Positions 22,127 through 32,404 are shown, numbered from the stretch's first letter. The stretch: DNA of 64,000 nucleotides from Sipunculus nudus (GCA_026874595.1 CM049308.1:53765624-53829623), one strand, 5' to 3'. Notes: generated by a model from the sequence alone, not told the origin. Program-made: numbers and translations.

Positions 22127-22981
22127 CAGATTTCCTGACCGACCGTGGCAAGTCGTTGGGACAGATTTATTTGAACTGAAAGGAAAGCACTATGTGATCG
22201 CTGTTGATTACTACTCCAGATTTTTCGAGATAGCTGTGTTAACGCAGACAACAGCTAAACATGTGATAGAGAAACTGAAACAGTTCTTTGCTTGTCATGG
22301 GAGCCCAGAGCAGGTTTATTCAGATAATGGGCCGCAGTACGCTTGTGCGGAGTTTCAGGGGTTTGCTACAGCTGGGAGTTTTGCGAATATCACATCAAGC
22401 CCGAGGTATCCTCAGAGCAACGGTGAGAGTGAACGTGCCAGGCAAACTGCCAAAGCTATACTGAAAAAATCCAAAGATCCGTGGCTTGGTATCCAGGCAT
22501 ATAGTGCTACTCGACTGGCCAATGGATACTCGCCTAGCCAACTCCTAGGTAGTCGCCAAATTCGCACCCCAGTTCCGACTTTACCCTCACTACTAGAGCC
22601 GAAGTGCGTAAATATTCGTGAACTGATAGCACATGAAGAAACTGCCCGTGCAAAGCAAGCAGATAACTTCAATAAGCGTGGTCGCACAAAATCTCTCGGT
22701 GATCTAGCAATGGGAGATCACGTGTGGGTAAAAGGGGTAGGTGAAGGTACAGTACAGAAACCAGCAGATACCCCAAGATCGTATATTGTTGAAACTGATT
22801 CCGGGTTACTTCGCCGAAATCGCAGACATCTCTCACAGCAGGATCCTGAACATTAGGGTTCTGAGCAAGCACAGGAAGCCGAGTCTGATCTAGATGTACC
22901 AGACTTTGTGGCAACGGAACCCAGAGTGTCAAAGAGACTCAGAAAGAGACCTGAGTACTTGAAAGATTATGTTGTTCCGTA
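22059..22981 (+). pseudogene. Gypsy integrase catalytic core and C-terminus
   Basis: Integrase inserts the reverse-transcribed DNA into the host genome. The D-D-E triad is visible: VVGTDLFEL, VYSDNGPQY and NGESERARQT. The C-terminal tail contains GDHVWVKGVGEG and LLRRNRRHL. A TAG at 22853-22855 interrupts a tail that stays open to the TAA near 22980 and ends SKRLRKRPEYLKDYVVP. That ending is a common pol C-terminus in invertebrate Gypsy elements, so the TAG is probably a mutation. Confidence 0.9.
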
Positions 22982-23153
22982 ATCACGTTGTTTTGAGATG
23001 TTTATATGACTGGTAATGTATGAATAACCATACATAAGTCTTGGACGGGTCCAATTCCCTTTATCATTTTGAGATATTCTGATACCAGATTCAAAAGAGG
23101 GATTTAACTTACCTATTTCCTTTTGAGTAATTGTATTTACCAGTTTAAGTACT

Positions 23154-23165
23154 CAGGAAGGGAGG
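23154..23165 (+). promoter_or_regulatory. Polypurine tract
   Basis: CAGGAAGGGAGG lies directly before the right LTR, the normal position for plus-strand DNA priming. Confidence 0.85.
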
Positions 23166-23385
23166 TGTGGAGATAGTTCTCATAATTTATTTTATAGTAA
23201 TTCAGTAATAAGCATAGCCCTGAATATTCCATGTCAAAATGTACGCGGTAATCGCTAAGACCGGGACACCCGGGACTCATGAATATTTATGTGGGATCGC
23301 CATGTTCCTTGAGTGAATACATTCTTCTGTTTCTGTTAAACTGGTGTTCCATTCTTTATTGTTTGCGTGTCTGACGAACACGACA
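23166..23385 (+). repeat. Gypsy 3' LTR
   Basis: A 220-bp direct repeat of 18845-19064. It is followed by GCAA, the second copy of the target duplication. Confidence 0.95.
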
Positions 23386-23389
23386 GCAA

Positions 23390-23658
23390 TACCAAGAGAT
23401 GTAGAATCTAGTGAGGAATCAACAGGAGAAGAAACACAAGATACTGTTTTGTGTCCACTTTGCATGAAAATATATGTGGAGGATCCTATAGAAACAAGTG
23501 ATTTCAGCATAGGTTGTGATGCTAGTAATGCCTGCAGGTGTCATTATGGCTGCGTAGGTCTCCAAGGAAATGAACAAAGTTTGTCCATTAGGAAATCTGC
23601 CTGGTATTGCCCTGCCTGTGTTAGGGTTGGCAAAGGGAGGGGAAAAAGGAGGAAATGA
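23390..23658 (+). CDS. PHD-finger exon (3' part), host gene or older transposon
   Basis: The open frame begins IPRDVESSEESTGEETQD and continues VLCPLCMKIYVEDP, FSIGCDASNACRCHYGCVGL and SAWYCPACV, ending GKGRGKRRK with a stop. The Cys/His spacing (C-x2-C, two more Cys, H-x2-C, then W-x-C-x2-C) fits a PHD finger. That is a zinc-binding reader of histone H3 tails in chromatin proteins and is also found at the C-terminus of some transposon proteins. The Gypsy element splits the exon, but the frame across the site is open once the insertion is disregarded. I cannot tell whether it belongs to a host gene or an older element. Confidence 0.65.
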
Positions 23659-23984
23659 TTTGAAGAGCAAAAATTCACTATTCCGCTCATAATTGCTCTT
23701 AATTGACAAAACAGGTGTCATAAAATAGCTAAAAAGATCTATTACTAGATACCATAACGAAGTAAGAAGATTCTAGGTCCAGTGGTTACAATTTGTGCCT
23801 GGTTAACAGACAACTGCTGCTTTGAATGTTTTCAAAAATAGAGAAAATTAGGAAGATCCAGGCTGTGCCACCATTTTGCAGGAACTGATGAAACACTCCA
23901 TGATCAATATGCATGCAAAAAATTATGGTGATCAACTCATAATGCAGTATGTTCACAGAATGATGTCTTGATGGAGTCAGATCT
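23659..23984. other. No recognised feature
   Basis: AT-rich sequence after the PHD-exon stop. A GATCAATATGCATGC phrase near 23900 may be part of the Gypsy fragment that follows. Confidence 0.35.
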
Positions 23985-24483
23985 GAGACAAAACATCTTG
24001 GTGTTCTTGATAGAGTGCTTTCCAGATTAGCCAAATTCAATATCAAGGCTAAGCAGAGAAAGAGTGAATTTCTCAAAACAAAGCTCAGGTTTCTAGGACA
24101 AGTGGTTGATAAAGTTCTAGGAACCAGATGAGACCAAGGTCAGAGCCTTCAGTAAACTCAAAGCACATGAGAATATTAAAGAGCTTCAGTCTGTGTTAGG
24201 TATAGTGAATTACTACGGTTTATTTTTACCATTCCAAGCTAACACATTGAAACCATTGTATGATCTAATGAGAAAGGACACAACTTGGCTGTGGTCAAAA
24301 CAGTGCCATGAATCCCTGGAAATGGTTAAAAGACAGTTGTCAGATAGCCAAGGATTGGTTCACAATGGCCAAAATTAAGCTTTGTCAGTTGCTTGTAATG
24401 CTTCCCCTTATGGTGTAGGCTGTGTTTTATCTCATGTGATGGACAATGGCGATGAAAGACCAGTTGCCTTTGCTTCTAGAACA
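23985..24483 (+). pseudogene. Gypsy pol fragment (RT end to RNase H)
   Basis: In broken frames the translation reads HLGVLDRVLSRLAKFNIK, KSEFLKTKLRFLGQVVD, IKELQSVLGIVNYYGLFLP and LKPLYDLMRKDTTWLWS. After a stop it resumes as ALSVACNASPYGVGCVLSH and RPVAFASRT. That is the RT C-terminus, connection and RNase H start of a Ty3/Gypsy element unlike the one at 18.8 kb. No LTR is visible. It is truncated on both sides. Confidence 0.8.
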
Positions 24484-24509
24484 TTAACCCTTTTCTATTT
24501 ACTAATGCA

Positions 24510-24996
24510 ATGGTTCTCGTCACTTCTGAGGTTAATAAGTTAAGTGCTTATATGGCCGCCCATGTGGGCAAACTTCGCCCTAACTTCAGATTTCCAGCTG
24601 ATACTTGTGATGTTAATGTTCGTGGGGTACATGGTTACATGGTTGCCAAATTACGCCAGGAAATGGGGCTGGTACATACGGTCAGGCGGGTGTTTGATCT
24701 ACTCCACATTGGGGGGAACGATTTGTCCCAGGAGGGGCTGGCTGGCCTCCCTGAGGTCATAGGCAATAACATTTATGACCTGTGCGCTCACCTGCATAAT
24801 GACCTTGTATCTGTGATTCAGCTGAAACCGAGGTTCCCACCCTACTGTGGAAGGTCTATATCCTGCTAACTCTGCAACCAGTACTAAGAGGCTGTTTTAG
24901 GAGACACTGAGTATATCTCCTTTCGGCAACACCAAAACTTTAAGTTGAGCAGGCCCCTTTTTGGTAATGATGGAGTGCATTTTAGCCTAGTTGGCT
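24510..24996 (+). pseudogene. SGNH-hydrolase-like ORF preceding gag of YR element 2
   Basis: SGNH/GDSL hydrolases are small esterases with Ser in block I, Gly and Asn in blocks II-III, and Asp-His in block V. Here VTSEVNKLSAYM (about 24519) occupies the block I position, but the expected Ser is not clear. RRVFDLLHIGGNDLSQ gives a good block III GxND (about 24685-24730). After a stop and a frame change, RPLFGNDGVHFSLVG (about 24950-24993) gives block V. Gag of YR element 2 starts 236 bp later. YR element 1 has the same tail at the same place, so I read it as an element-encoded hydrolase domain, now degraded. Confidence 0.6.
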
Positions 24997-25231
24997 AACA
25001 AAATCTATGATAATAGAAATACAGTTGTTTAGTAATGGATTGGCTTAATGAACCTTATTCAAAGACATTAACATACATGCTAAGCAATATATATATGTAT
25101 ATGGTGTATACATGGGTATATTCACATGAATATTACTGTGAACACAGGCAGCTGTCATCTCTTAAGGGTAGATTATGTCAGTCTATATTCATGAATATCT
25201 TCCGCAGGCAGGGTCATTTTCAAATTTGCAG
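24997..25231. other. Spacer between SGNH-like ORF and gag of YR element 2
   Basis: AT-rich, non-coding. It contains a short ATATAT run near 25090. No element boundary is visible. Confidence 0.4.
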
Positions 25232-26190
25232 ATGCCCCCAAGGAAGAGGAAGGCTCCTCAGCGTCTGGTAGAGCATAAAGACAGTGCTTCCCCACGTTCA
25301 CCCCATCATAGCCCTGCTGTCAACCCATGTCCGAGCCCAGCTCCTGAGGTAACTGCTGACAACTCTAGTTTAACGGAAGCACAGATGACCCGCCTCATCA
25401 AGAACATAACCTTAGAGGTGAATGCTGACTTTGACAGGCAAAAGGAACAGTTCATGGAAGACAGAGGAATCCTTCCACACAAGGACGATCAAGTTGACAA
25501 AGTCGCAGGTAGTGCTGTTCCTCCAATCTCAGGTGAGGCCCCTCCAGCTGGTGAGATCTAAGATGATATAATCAATATTGCCGATAGGGTGGACAAAGAT
25601 TTGAAAGACTGTAAGGGAGTACACTGACTTATGTAAACTTGTAGGCTTGTCCCCTTATGACAAGAATAGTAGGGATCCCAAGAAACATTCCAACCCACCT
25701 TCAGCCTCTAAATCAAGTGGAAAACAGGCAATGTTAAATATCCACGAATAGAGATCAGCCTTCCTCGTTTTTTATTGCTGTGTATAGTTCACAACCTGAA
25801 CTAGCTCAAGAAGCGCCATCTTAATGCACCTGCATGGAGACAGTCCGGTCCCTATACAATTATGGCAATGACTGGTGCACTTACGACATAGAATTTAAAA
25901 AGGTCCGTGTTAACACTGGTCCGAGATGGGATAAGCGGCACTAGGACATCTGGCTAGATTCACTGACAGTCAGAGGCATGGGGAACAGAGCATATCCCTC
26001 CAAGATCTCATAGACTCCCTAGCTCTTTTGGTCAGGGCTGCCAGCCAATAGTTGCTGGGCATTCAACAAAGACTGGTCATGTGCATGTTATAGCCTTGTC
26101 CCTTCCAGCATCGCTGCAGTTCCTGCTGCAAATAAGAAGTGTCCTAGCCATCCATCCTCCAGCCATCTCACCACAACAGCCGTCCTCAGC
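25232..26190 (+). pseudogene. Gag-like protein of YR element 2, broken after 109 codons
   Basis: The frame begins MPPRKRKAPQRLVEHKDSAS and is open to 25561. It includes a Pro/Ser-rich stretch, then LTEAQMTRLIKNITLEVNAD, which matches YR element 1 at 13360-13400. Beyond 25561 homology continues in decayed frames: YNYGNDWCTYDIEFKKVR near 25858, NTGPRWDKRH, IWLDSLTVRGMGNR near 25950 and CWAFNKDW near 26058, with stops between. The order matches element 1 throughout, so these are copies of one family. Confidence 0.75.
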
Positions 26191-26284
26191 AGTTCAACCC
26201 TAGGTTGCAGTAGAGAACCAATGCAGTCCCAACCCAAGCCCCTAGTCAAACAACAAACAATTGGCCAAGGAAACTCTAAACTAC

Positions 26285-26600
26285 CTACCCCTGTTAACAC
26301 TGAAATTCTGGCCCACCTGCGCCACAAGTATGGCTATCTAGAACCGCATCCATCCACTTTGATCGAGGGTTTCACTAGAAAATTCACTGACTCACATTCT
26401 AAAAATCATTTAACAGCACTCTCCATATCTTAAGTGGTCATGAAGAAATTATCAAAAGAATAAGCTGCAGCCTGAGTTGCCAGGCCATTTGTCCAAAAAC
26501 CTTTTGTCCTGCTACGAGTATCCCCACCAGGTGTAGTGCCTAAGAAGCAACCTGGCCAGTACAGGTTCAACCATAATCTGTTTCAGGCCCGTGAAATCAC
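26285..26600 (+). pseudogene. RT N-terminal fragment of YR element 2
   Basis: NTEILAHLRHKYGYLEPHPS, LIEGFTRKFTDSHSKNHLTA and, after stops, PPGVVPKKQPGQYRF correspond to the DIRS-type RT start seen at 13949-14262. Similarity ends near 26600. The rest of RT, RNase H and the recombinase are absent, so the element is deleted internally or truncated. Confidence 0.75.
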
Positions 26601-26900
26601 TATTAAAACGTGTCTGAATGACACCTATAAAGCCTATGCTACACATAGCAATATAAATACACAAGGTATGAAACGACTGACCGAGGACCCCGATAGTGAT
26701 TTCAAGGGCCTGTGAATCTGTCATATATATCCCATTGTATATATTAGTGTAAGCTAATGGTTTTTAATGTCTCAAGTGAGCTTAGTCACCACATAGTAAT
26801 TTTTTGCCTGTAGGCAGGTTGTCATAAGATGTGCTATAGATTCCACAGTAGGTTTCCCATGTCTCAAGTGAGCTGGGTTAAATAAACAGGTTATCTGAAG
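26601..26900 (+). repeat. 3' repeat motifs of YR element 2
   Basis: TGTCTCAAGTGAGC occurs at 26768 and 26860, matching the repeated TGTCTCATGTGAGCC downstream of YR element 1. ACGTGTCTGAATGACACCTA near 26608 resembles the start of the satellite element at 28.6 kb and may be a fragment of it. Confidence 0.55.
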
Positions 26901-26947
26901 GGAATCTACTTAAGTTTCTAAAGATGAGATGTGAGGATTGCTAAGAC

Positions 26948-28110
26948 ATGATTAAGTGGGTGAATGATAACAAATATCTGTCTCATGATATTCAGGATGA
27001 GATGACAATAATTATGGGACTCTCAGTTCTGAGAACCATTCTTCATGAAATACGTGACAGCAAATGGTTCAACATAATGGCAGATAAAACAAGGGATATC
27101 AATAATAAAGAGCACCTTGTGATCATCATTCCATGGGTGACTGACAGCTATGACATCAGAGAAGATATGGTTGTATTGGTGACAGTTTCCAGTCCAACAT
27201 TTGATGAGCTGACTAGAGCTATCAAAGATGTGTTCACTTGCTGCATGCTCCCACTGACAAACTGACATGGCCATTGGCCAGGCATATGATGGGGCTGCAA
27301 ACAAGGTGGGAAGCCTAAAAGGTGTCGCAACTCAGACCTAGTCTGATTACCCAGCAGCACTGCCCATTTACTGTTTTGCACACAAGCTTAATTTAGCACT
27401 GAAGGATGTGTACAAATCATTAAAAGGCATCAAAGATGCTATGAACATAGCCATGGAAATATCCGACATGATCCATTATTCCCCGATGTGACATGTGCTG
27501 ATTGAAAATCAAGAATGACATCAGATTTGATGCAGCTGGATTGAGACCACTATGTCAAACTGGACAATGCACACAGGTGCCTTCTAATCTATACTTCATA
27601 ACTATGCTGCTCTGGTGAGAACATTTGAGGAAACCAACAACAGCATGATGATTATGACAGGAAAGTGGGAGGTCTTGTTGCAATGTCAGAGAAGTTTTCC
27701 ATATATTTTGGAATGCGACTGGCTCATATGGTGTTCAGCGGTCTGGAGCAGGTCTCCACAGTTTTCCAGAAGAGGAGTTTCAGTGTGGATGAGGCATCAG
27801 CAGCAGTTGAGATATTCCACAGGACTACCTGAACAATCTGAGATCTGAGGAAAAGTTCAAAGAGTTCTACTCATCCACTGTGAAGGCATCTGCTTCTCTC
27901 AGACATCACCCATGTATGTCTGCCTTGCTACAGACGTAGATTTGATGAAGGATCTGCACTTCACAGGTTTGATGACACTGAGGTTTACTTCAGATCATTG
28001 TTCAATTAAACTTTGGAAAAATTAGTTGTGGAGGTTGATGAAAGATTCAACAAGAATAAACTGCAAGTCCCGACAGAGATTGAAGCTATAGTGCTGAAGG
28101 CAGCATATAA
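26948..28110 (+). pseudogene. hAT-superfamily transposase remnant (DUF4371-like)
   Basis: The first frame (26948-27265) reads SVLRTILHEIRDSKWFNIMA, DKTRDINNKEHLVIIIPWVT and FDELTRAIKDVF. This resembles the N-terminal catalytic part of hAT-type proteins of the TTF/ZMYM-related group, including the DKTRD catalytic-type Asp. Further on, in broken frames, FSIYFGMRLAHMVFSGLEQV then STVFQKRSFSVDEA (about 27690-27810) matches the middle of the same proteins. The dimerisation tail is not evident. Many stops are present. Confidence 0.7.
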
Positions 28111-28594
28111 CGAGGAACCTTATGGTAACACCTGGTCTGCAATTCTACAAGGGGGACATAGACCTTGACATACATGTAAACACAGTTATGATTCTATGCT
28201 AAATCATAGGTTTACATTTACATGGCATGTATGGTACTTGCTGTGTTTGCTGCACTTACACTATCAGTCACTACCATATCAGTTTATTTTAGAAGACCTG
28301 AGTGTCAAGGCTAGGTCAAGGTATGCTGAGTGAACACGCTGCCTGACGTCTCGACAGTTGACTGTCGATCAAGGTCCCAGCCATTTCTTATATAGAGCAC
28401 TCTGCCCACTGGCAGGTGTGTACAGTGAAACTCCTCTAATCCGGACACTCAACGGACTGGAGGAATTTGTCTGTATTTGTGAGTTGTCCTATTTAGAGGA
28501 GTTTGGCAAATTGCATCAATTCTTCATTAAATGTTATTGATATCCTCTGTTTGATTATGTTGACACTAAATTTTAATAAATATTATTATAAAAC
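28111..28594. other. No recognised feature
   Basis: Unrecognised sequence between hAT remains and the satellite element. It contains GTGAAACTCCTCTAATCCGG near 28425, possibly a transposon-end fragment, but no matching partner was found. Confidence 0.35.
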
Positions 28595-29790
28595 TAGATG
28601 TGTCTGAACGACACGAATGCCCCCGCCTTGGGCAAATTAGAAACATTTGTTAGATTTTGTAAAATTTTTAAGTTCAGGAGGTGTCGTATGGTCAAAAGTA
28701 GGTTGACGGGGACAAAACGCGAACTCGATCTGTAATTGGTAATTATCTGCCCACACATAAAAAATCAGGGTGGTATCTGCAGGCATTGCAAAAAAAAATT
28801 CTGCACATATGCATTTGTTATGAAAATTTCTATTTTTCATTAAACTTTCTATGTTCAGGAGCAGTCGAATGGTCAAAAGTAGGTCAACTTGGACAAAACA
28901 AGAACGTGATCTGTAGATGCTCATTATCTGCCCACACCAAAAATCAGGCCCGTATCTGCAGTCATTGCGAAAAAAAGTCTGTACATGTGCACTTGTCATG
29001 AAAATTTATATTTTTTTATGAAATTTTCTATGTTAGGGCACCGTCAAACGGTCAAAAGTAGGTCAACTGGGACAAAACGTGAACTCGATCTGTAACTGGT
29101 CATTATCTGGCCACGCACAAAAAATCAGGCCAATATCTGCAGGCATTGCGAAAAAAAGTCTGTACATGTGTATTTGTCATGAAAATATCTATTTTTCATG
29201 AAATTTTCTATGTTCAGGAGCCGTTAAGCGTCAAAAGTAGGTCAACCGGGACGAAACGCAAACTCGATCTGTAACTGGTCATTATCTGCCCACACACCAA
29301 AAATCAGGCCAATATCTGCAGGCATTGTGAAAAAAAGTCTGTACATGTGTATTTGTCATGAAAATTTCTATTTTTCATGAAATTTTCTAAGTTCAGGAGC
29401 CGTAAAGCGTCAAAAGTAGGTCAACCGGGACGAAACGCAAACTCGATCTGTAACTGGTCATTATCTGCCCACACACCAAAAATCAGGCCAATATCTGCAG
29501 GCATTGTGAAAAAAAGTCTGTACATGTGTATTTGTCATGAAAATTTCTATTTTTCATGAAATTTTCTAAGTTTAGGAGCTGTAAAACGGTCAAAATAGGT
29601 CAACCGGGACGAAATGCAAACTCAATCTGTAACTGGTCATTATCTGCCCACACACAAAAAATCAGGCCAATATCTGCAGGCATTGCGAAAAAAAAGTCCG
29701 TACAACTGTTTGATTTCAGAATGACGGAAGGACGGAAGGACGGACATGGGTAAAACTATATGCCCCGGCCACTTTGTGGCGGGGGCACTA
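28595..29790 (+). mobile_element. Satellite-bearing non-autonomous element with six ~179-bp repeats
   Basis: The left end has GTGTC-TGAAC-GACAC and then TGCCCCCGCC (28618-28627). The right end has a GCCCC/GGGGC hairpin whose last arm is GGCGGGGGCA (29778-29787), the reverse complement of the left motif. Between them six tandem units start at GTCAAAAGTAGG near 28691, 28872, 29051, 29230, 29409 and 29589 (spacings 181, 179, 179, 179, 180). A short GACGGAAGGACGG block precedes the hairpin. Short subterminal inverted repeats, a 3' hairpin and a central satellite match the layout of Helentron-derived elements such as bivalve pearl elements. It encodes no protein. Confidence 0.8.
28691..29705 (+). 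repeat. ~179-bp tandem repeat array
   Basis: Each unit carries ACTCGATCTGTAACTGGTCA, TTATCTGCCCACACA, AAAATCAGGCCAATATCTGC, AAAAAAGTCTGTACATGTG and TTTTTCATGAAATTTTCTA. The units at about 29230 and 29409 are nearly identical, while the first and last are more diverged. Reading frames across it simply repeat the same peptide. Confidence 0.92.
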
Positions 29791-29955
29791 AAAGGAAAGA
29801 CAAACACTTTCTTTCTCTCTTTCAATTTATCAGCTAGGCCTTACACACTAATTTAGGCAGTTTCACATCACAGTTTCACATCAACATACCATGCTTCATC
29901 TTCTAAGTAAACATATATCATGGATGGTTGCACTAGGTATATTGAAGACTGATTA

Positions 29956-30300
29956 TTGACAGCATCCAGACAGCATGATTATTTGTTAAAGGATAGTCAT
30001 CACAACACATTCATCATTACAATACTGATACTTACACATGATTTAAATGCCAACAATGGGATTCCTGTTCAGAGGATTCTTGATCTTGTCACAGAAAACC
30101 CAAAGAACAGAGAAACTTATGCCAAGCTTGTTCTCCATCTCTACTTTATAAAGGAAAACTGCAGCCACTTGATTGAATCACTAACACACCTTGAAGCAAC
30201 AGGTTTTCCATTGACAGTAACACTTTATAACACTATTGAAGATCTTAGGGCTTACATAAGAGTTGGGACAGAGACACCAGTTTTGGTCCTGAAACTGACA
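29956..30300 (+). pseudogene. hAT-like fragment fused to the start of YR element 3
   Basis: The frame contains IPVQRILDLVTENPKNRETY, AKLVLHLYFIKENCSHLIES and LTHLEATGFPLTVTLYNTIE. This resembles a helical segment of hAT-type transposases (residual-ligand and LTxLE-type region). It stays open to 30651, but from about 30340 the protein-like signal belongs to the YR element 3 gag. The long frame is therefore a chance junction of two elements. Confidence 0.45.
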
Positions 30301-30334
30301 GGATGCTTCAGAAACAGCATGTCGACTGATCTGA

Positions 30335-31085
30335 ATAAAAGAAAGATAAACTATCAGATGACATTGACCGCCAAATTGATGAAAAACTGGCAAGTCTCAA
30401 AACCAAACAGCAATCAACCCCTGCAGCCAGCAGCCAATCAGACAGTCAACACAAAGGTGAGTCCATTTTTACCTATCGTGATCACAGAAGAGCAGAATGA
30501 AAGTTTGGGTTCCTCACTGACACTTAGCAGTAGGTTTGCTACAGCAGTGAAGGCCAAGATCATCGCTGGTCAGTACACAGACAATGCCCTCCTTTTGTCT
30601 AAACAGGAAAGAGCACAGAAGAAGGGTTTTGGGTTAAGAGGTCAACAGTAATAATTCAGGCCCCCCGGACACTCAAGTGGATCCCAGAGCCAGAACGTCC
30701 CCTTGCATTGAATCAGTGGATTCCCGCATTTACTGTGTATTTGGCAGTTCTGACTAAGCATGACTCAACACTGGCCCCTAGACTGCTAAAACATATGGAC
30801 ACCGTCGGGAAACTAGCCTAAAAAGGTGCTGCCTGGCATAAGTGCGATCAGGACTTTCCCAAGCTTTTGGAGACTGGAGTAGTATCCTGGGGGATTAAGC
30901 ATTTAGAACTCTATATGGAAGCAATGACAGACAAGTTTGACAAGAATAGAATCAACATAGAAGGCAGACAGCATTCCTTGTCAGCCCTTTCGTGGCAGCA
31001 AAAAGCAGGAACCTGTGTCCCAGGGATTCTGCTTTTGATTCAACAGAGCTCATGTCAGCTTTCCGAGAAACTTAGCAAGGCATAA
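30335..31085 (+). pseudogene. Gag-like protein of YR element 3, broken
   Basis: A charged coiled-coil-like start, KLSDDIDRQIDEKLASLKTK, is followed after a frame change by SSRFATAVKAKIIAGQYTDN, a typical gag segment of DIRS-order elements. Next come RARTSPCIESVDS near 30685, KHMDTVGKLA near 30790, LELYMEAMTDKFDKNRIN (30903-30956) and a trace of the Cys-rich knuckle, GFCF then FNRAHVSFPRN, near 31030. Several frameshifts and stops are present. The sequence differs from the gags of YR elements 1 and 2, so this is another subfamily. Confidence 0.65.
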
Positions 31086-32085
31086 GAGTACCTAGTTAAA
31101 AGGACGAATGGGACAAATAGTATAGTCCATGTGTTAGATGACTTTTTATTTCTTAGTACATCAGAACAGGAATGCAGACAGTTATTGACTAGCTTTTAAG
31201 ACTTGTTTAGAGAGATAGGCATCCCCATAAAGGCAGAGAAAACTCAAGGTCCTGATCAAGTGCTGACATTCTTAGGGATAGAGCCAGATAGCTTAAGACA
31301 AGAAGCAAGACTTCCCTTAGATAATGTGGTTAGAACCAAAGAAACAATTTTAAGTTTTCAGCGGAGGAAAAAGGTTCAGCTCAAGGAACTACAGTCTATA
31401 ATAGGTCAGCTTAATTATGCTTGTCCAGTAGTACTACAAGGTAGGGCATTCTTAAGGAGATTAATTGACTTGACAAAAGGCTGGATTAGACTGCACCATC
31501 ATGTGAGGATTAACAAGGAAAGCAGGAAAGATTTGAAGGATTGGGATCAGTTCCTTTCTGCACATAACGGCAGATCCTTTTTCATCAAGGAGGTCCTAGA
31601 TTCATCGGATTTAGATCTATACACTGATGCTTCGGATTTAGATCTATACACTGATGCTTCACACAGGTTAGGGTATGGAGCTGTTTTCGGCTCTGCCTGG
31701 TTTAGTGGGCTCTGGCCAGATACTTTGAAGAACTACAGCATTGTAATTTTAAAGCTATAACCAATTGTTTTGGCACTAAATCATTGGAGGGTCATACTGG
31801 GTAACAAAGCAATAAGGATACACAGACAACCAAGCTCTAGTATCAATTATCAATAACAAATCTTCAAAAGATCCTCAGGTCATGATCCTTATTAGGAGAT
31901 TAGTATTGATAACACTCAAACATAACATAATACTAGAAGCAGTTCACATACCAGGTCAATATTATGCTTTAGCAGATGCACTTTCTCGTTACCAGAAGTC
32001 TACATTTCTGAGGTTGGCACCCTACATGGACCCATACCCTCAGACAGTGCCGCCAGTGCCAGTGTGTCTCAGTTAGTACAGGTGG
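31086..32085 (+). pseudogene. DIRS-type RT (C-terminal part) and RNase H of YR element 3
   Basis: VHVLDDFLFLSTSEQECRQL (about 31120-31180) holds the RT Asp-Asp pair. The RT fingers and most of the palm before it are missing. The main frame 31203-31760 reads EIGIPIKAEKTQGPDQVLTF, LKELQSIIGQLNYACPVVLQ and LKDWDQFLSAHNGRSFF. A 27-bp tandem duplication at about 31611-31664 doubles DLDLYTDAS, the RNase H active-site strand. After a stop at 31758 come PIVLALNHWRVILGNKAIRI and IPGQYYALADALSRYQKSTF. The element is clearly defective. Confidence 0.85.
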
Positions 32086-32404
32086 GAAAACAGATAATAG
32101 AGGGTAGCATAGCAAAATCCACCAGGATAACAAAGAGAATTTTGTAATACTTTGAGGCACCAAGAATGGGGGACATGTCCAGTAGCACCTTCAACAACAT
32201 TTCTCTTCCAAGTCGACTGGTTTGATAAAGGGATTGAGGGTAGTGCATTAAAGACGATGGCTTTAGCTATAACATACTCTTACAAGTTGGGGAACTAATG
32301 GGATCCAACTACAACTTGGCTATCAAGAAGCATTTGTCAGGAACACAAAAAATTAGACCTGCAGTTGACTTCAGTAATCAAGAAGCTCTTTACTTCACTC
32401 CCTC
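32086..32404. other. Degenerate linker between RNase H and recombinase of YR element 3
   Basis: Stops in all frames. Fragments such as LPSRLV and EALYFTPSG suggest a decayed N-terminal recombinase region, but the match is too weak to annotate as a domain. Confidence 0.4.

Larger units (their letters stand above)
18845..23385 (+). mobile_element. Ty3/Gypsy LTR retrotransposon, complete structure
   Basis: The element is 4541 bp long with 220-bp LTRs (18845-19064 and 23166-23385). They begin TGTGGAGATAG, end CGAACACGACA and differ at about 5 positions (~97.7% identical by eye). A 4-bp target duplication, GCAA, flanks it (18841-18844 and 23386-23389). A primer-binding-like TGGTGTCAGAAGTGAG follows the left LTR, and a polypurine tract precedes the right LTR. 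The gag-pol order is CCHC knuckles, protease, RT, RNase H, then integrase, which is the Ty3/Gypsy order. I see no env gene. Frameshifts at several points mean that this copy cannot make a full polyprotein. Confidence 0.95.

Noticed and set aside
28595..29790. CRISPR-like regular repeats
   Set aside because: The repeats are ~179 bp long without unique spacers and lie in a eukaryotic transposon context, so this is a tandem satellite.
29956..30651. A single 231-residue host gene
   Set aside because: The first part looks hAT-like and the second part reads as the gag start of YR element 3, with a better frame for part of it elsewhere. The long frame is a chance junction.
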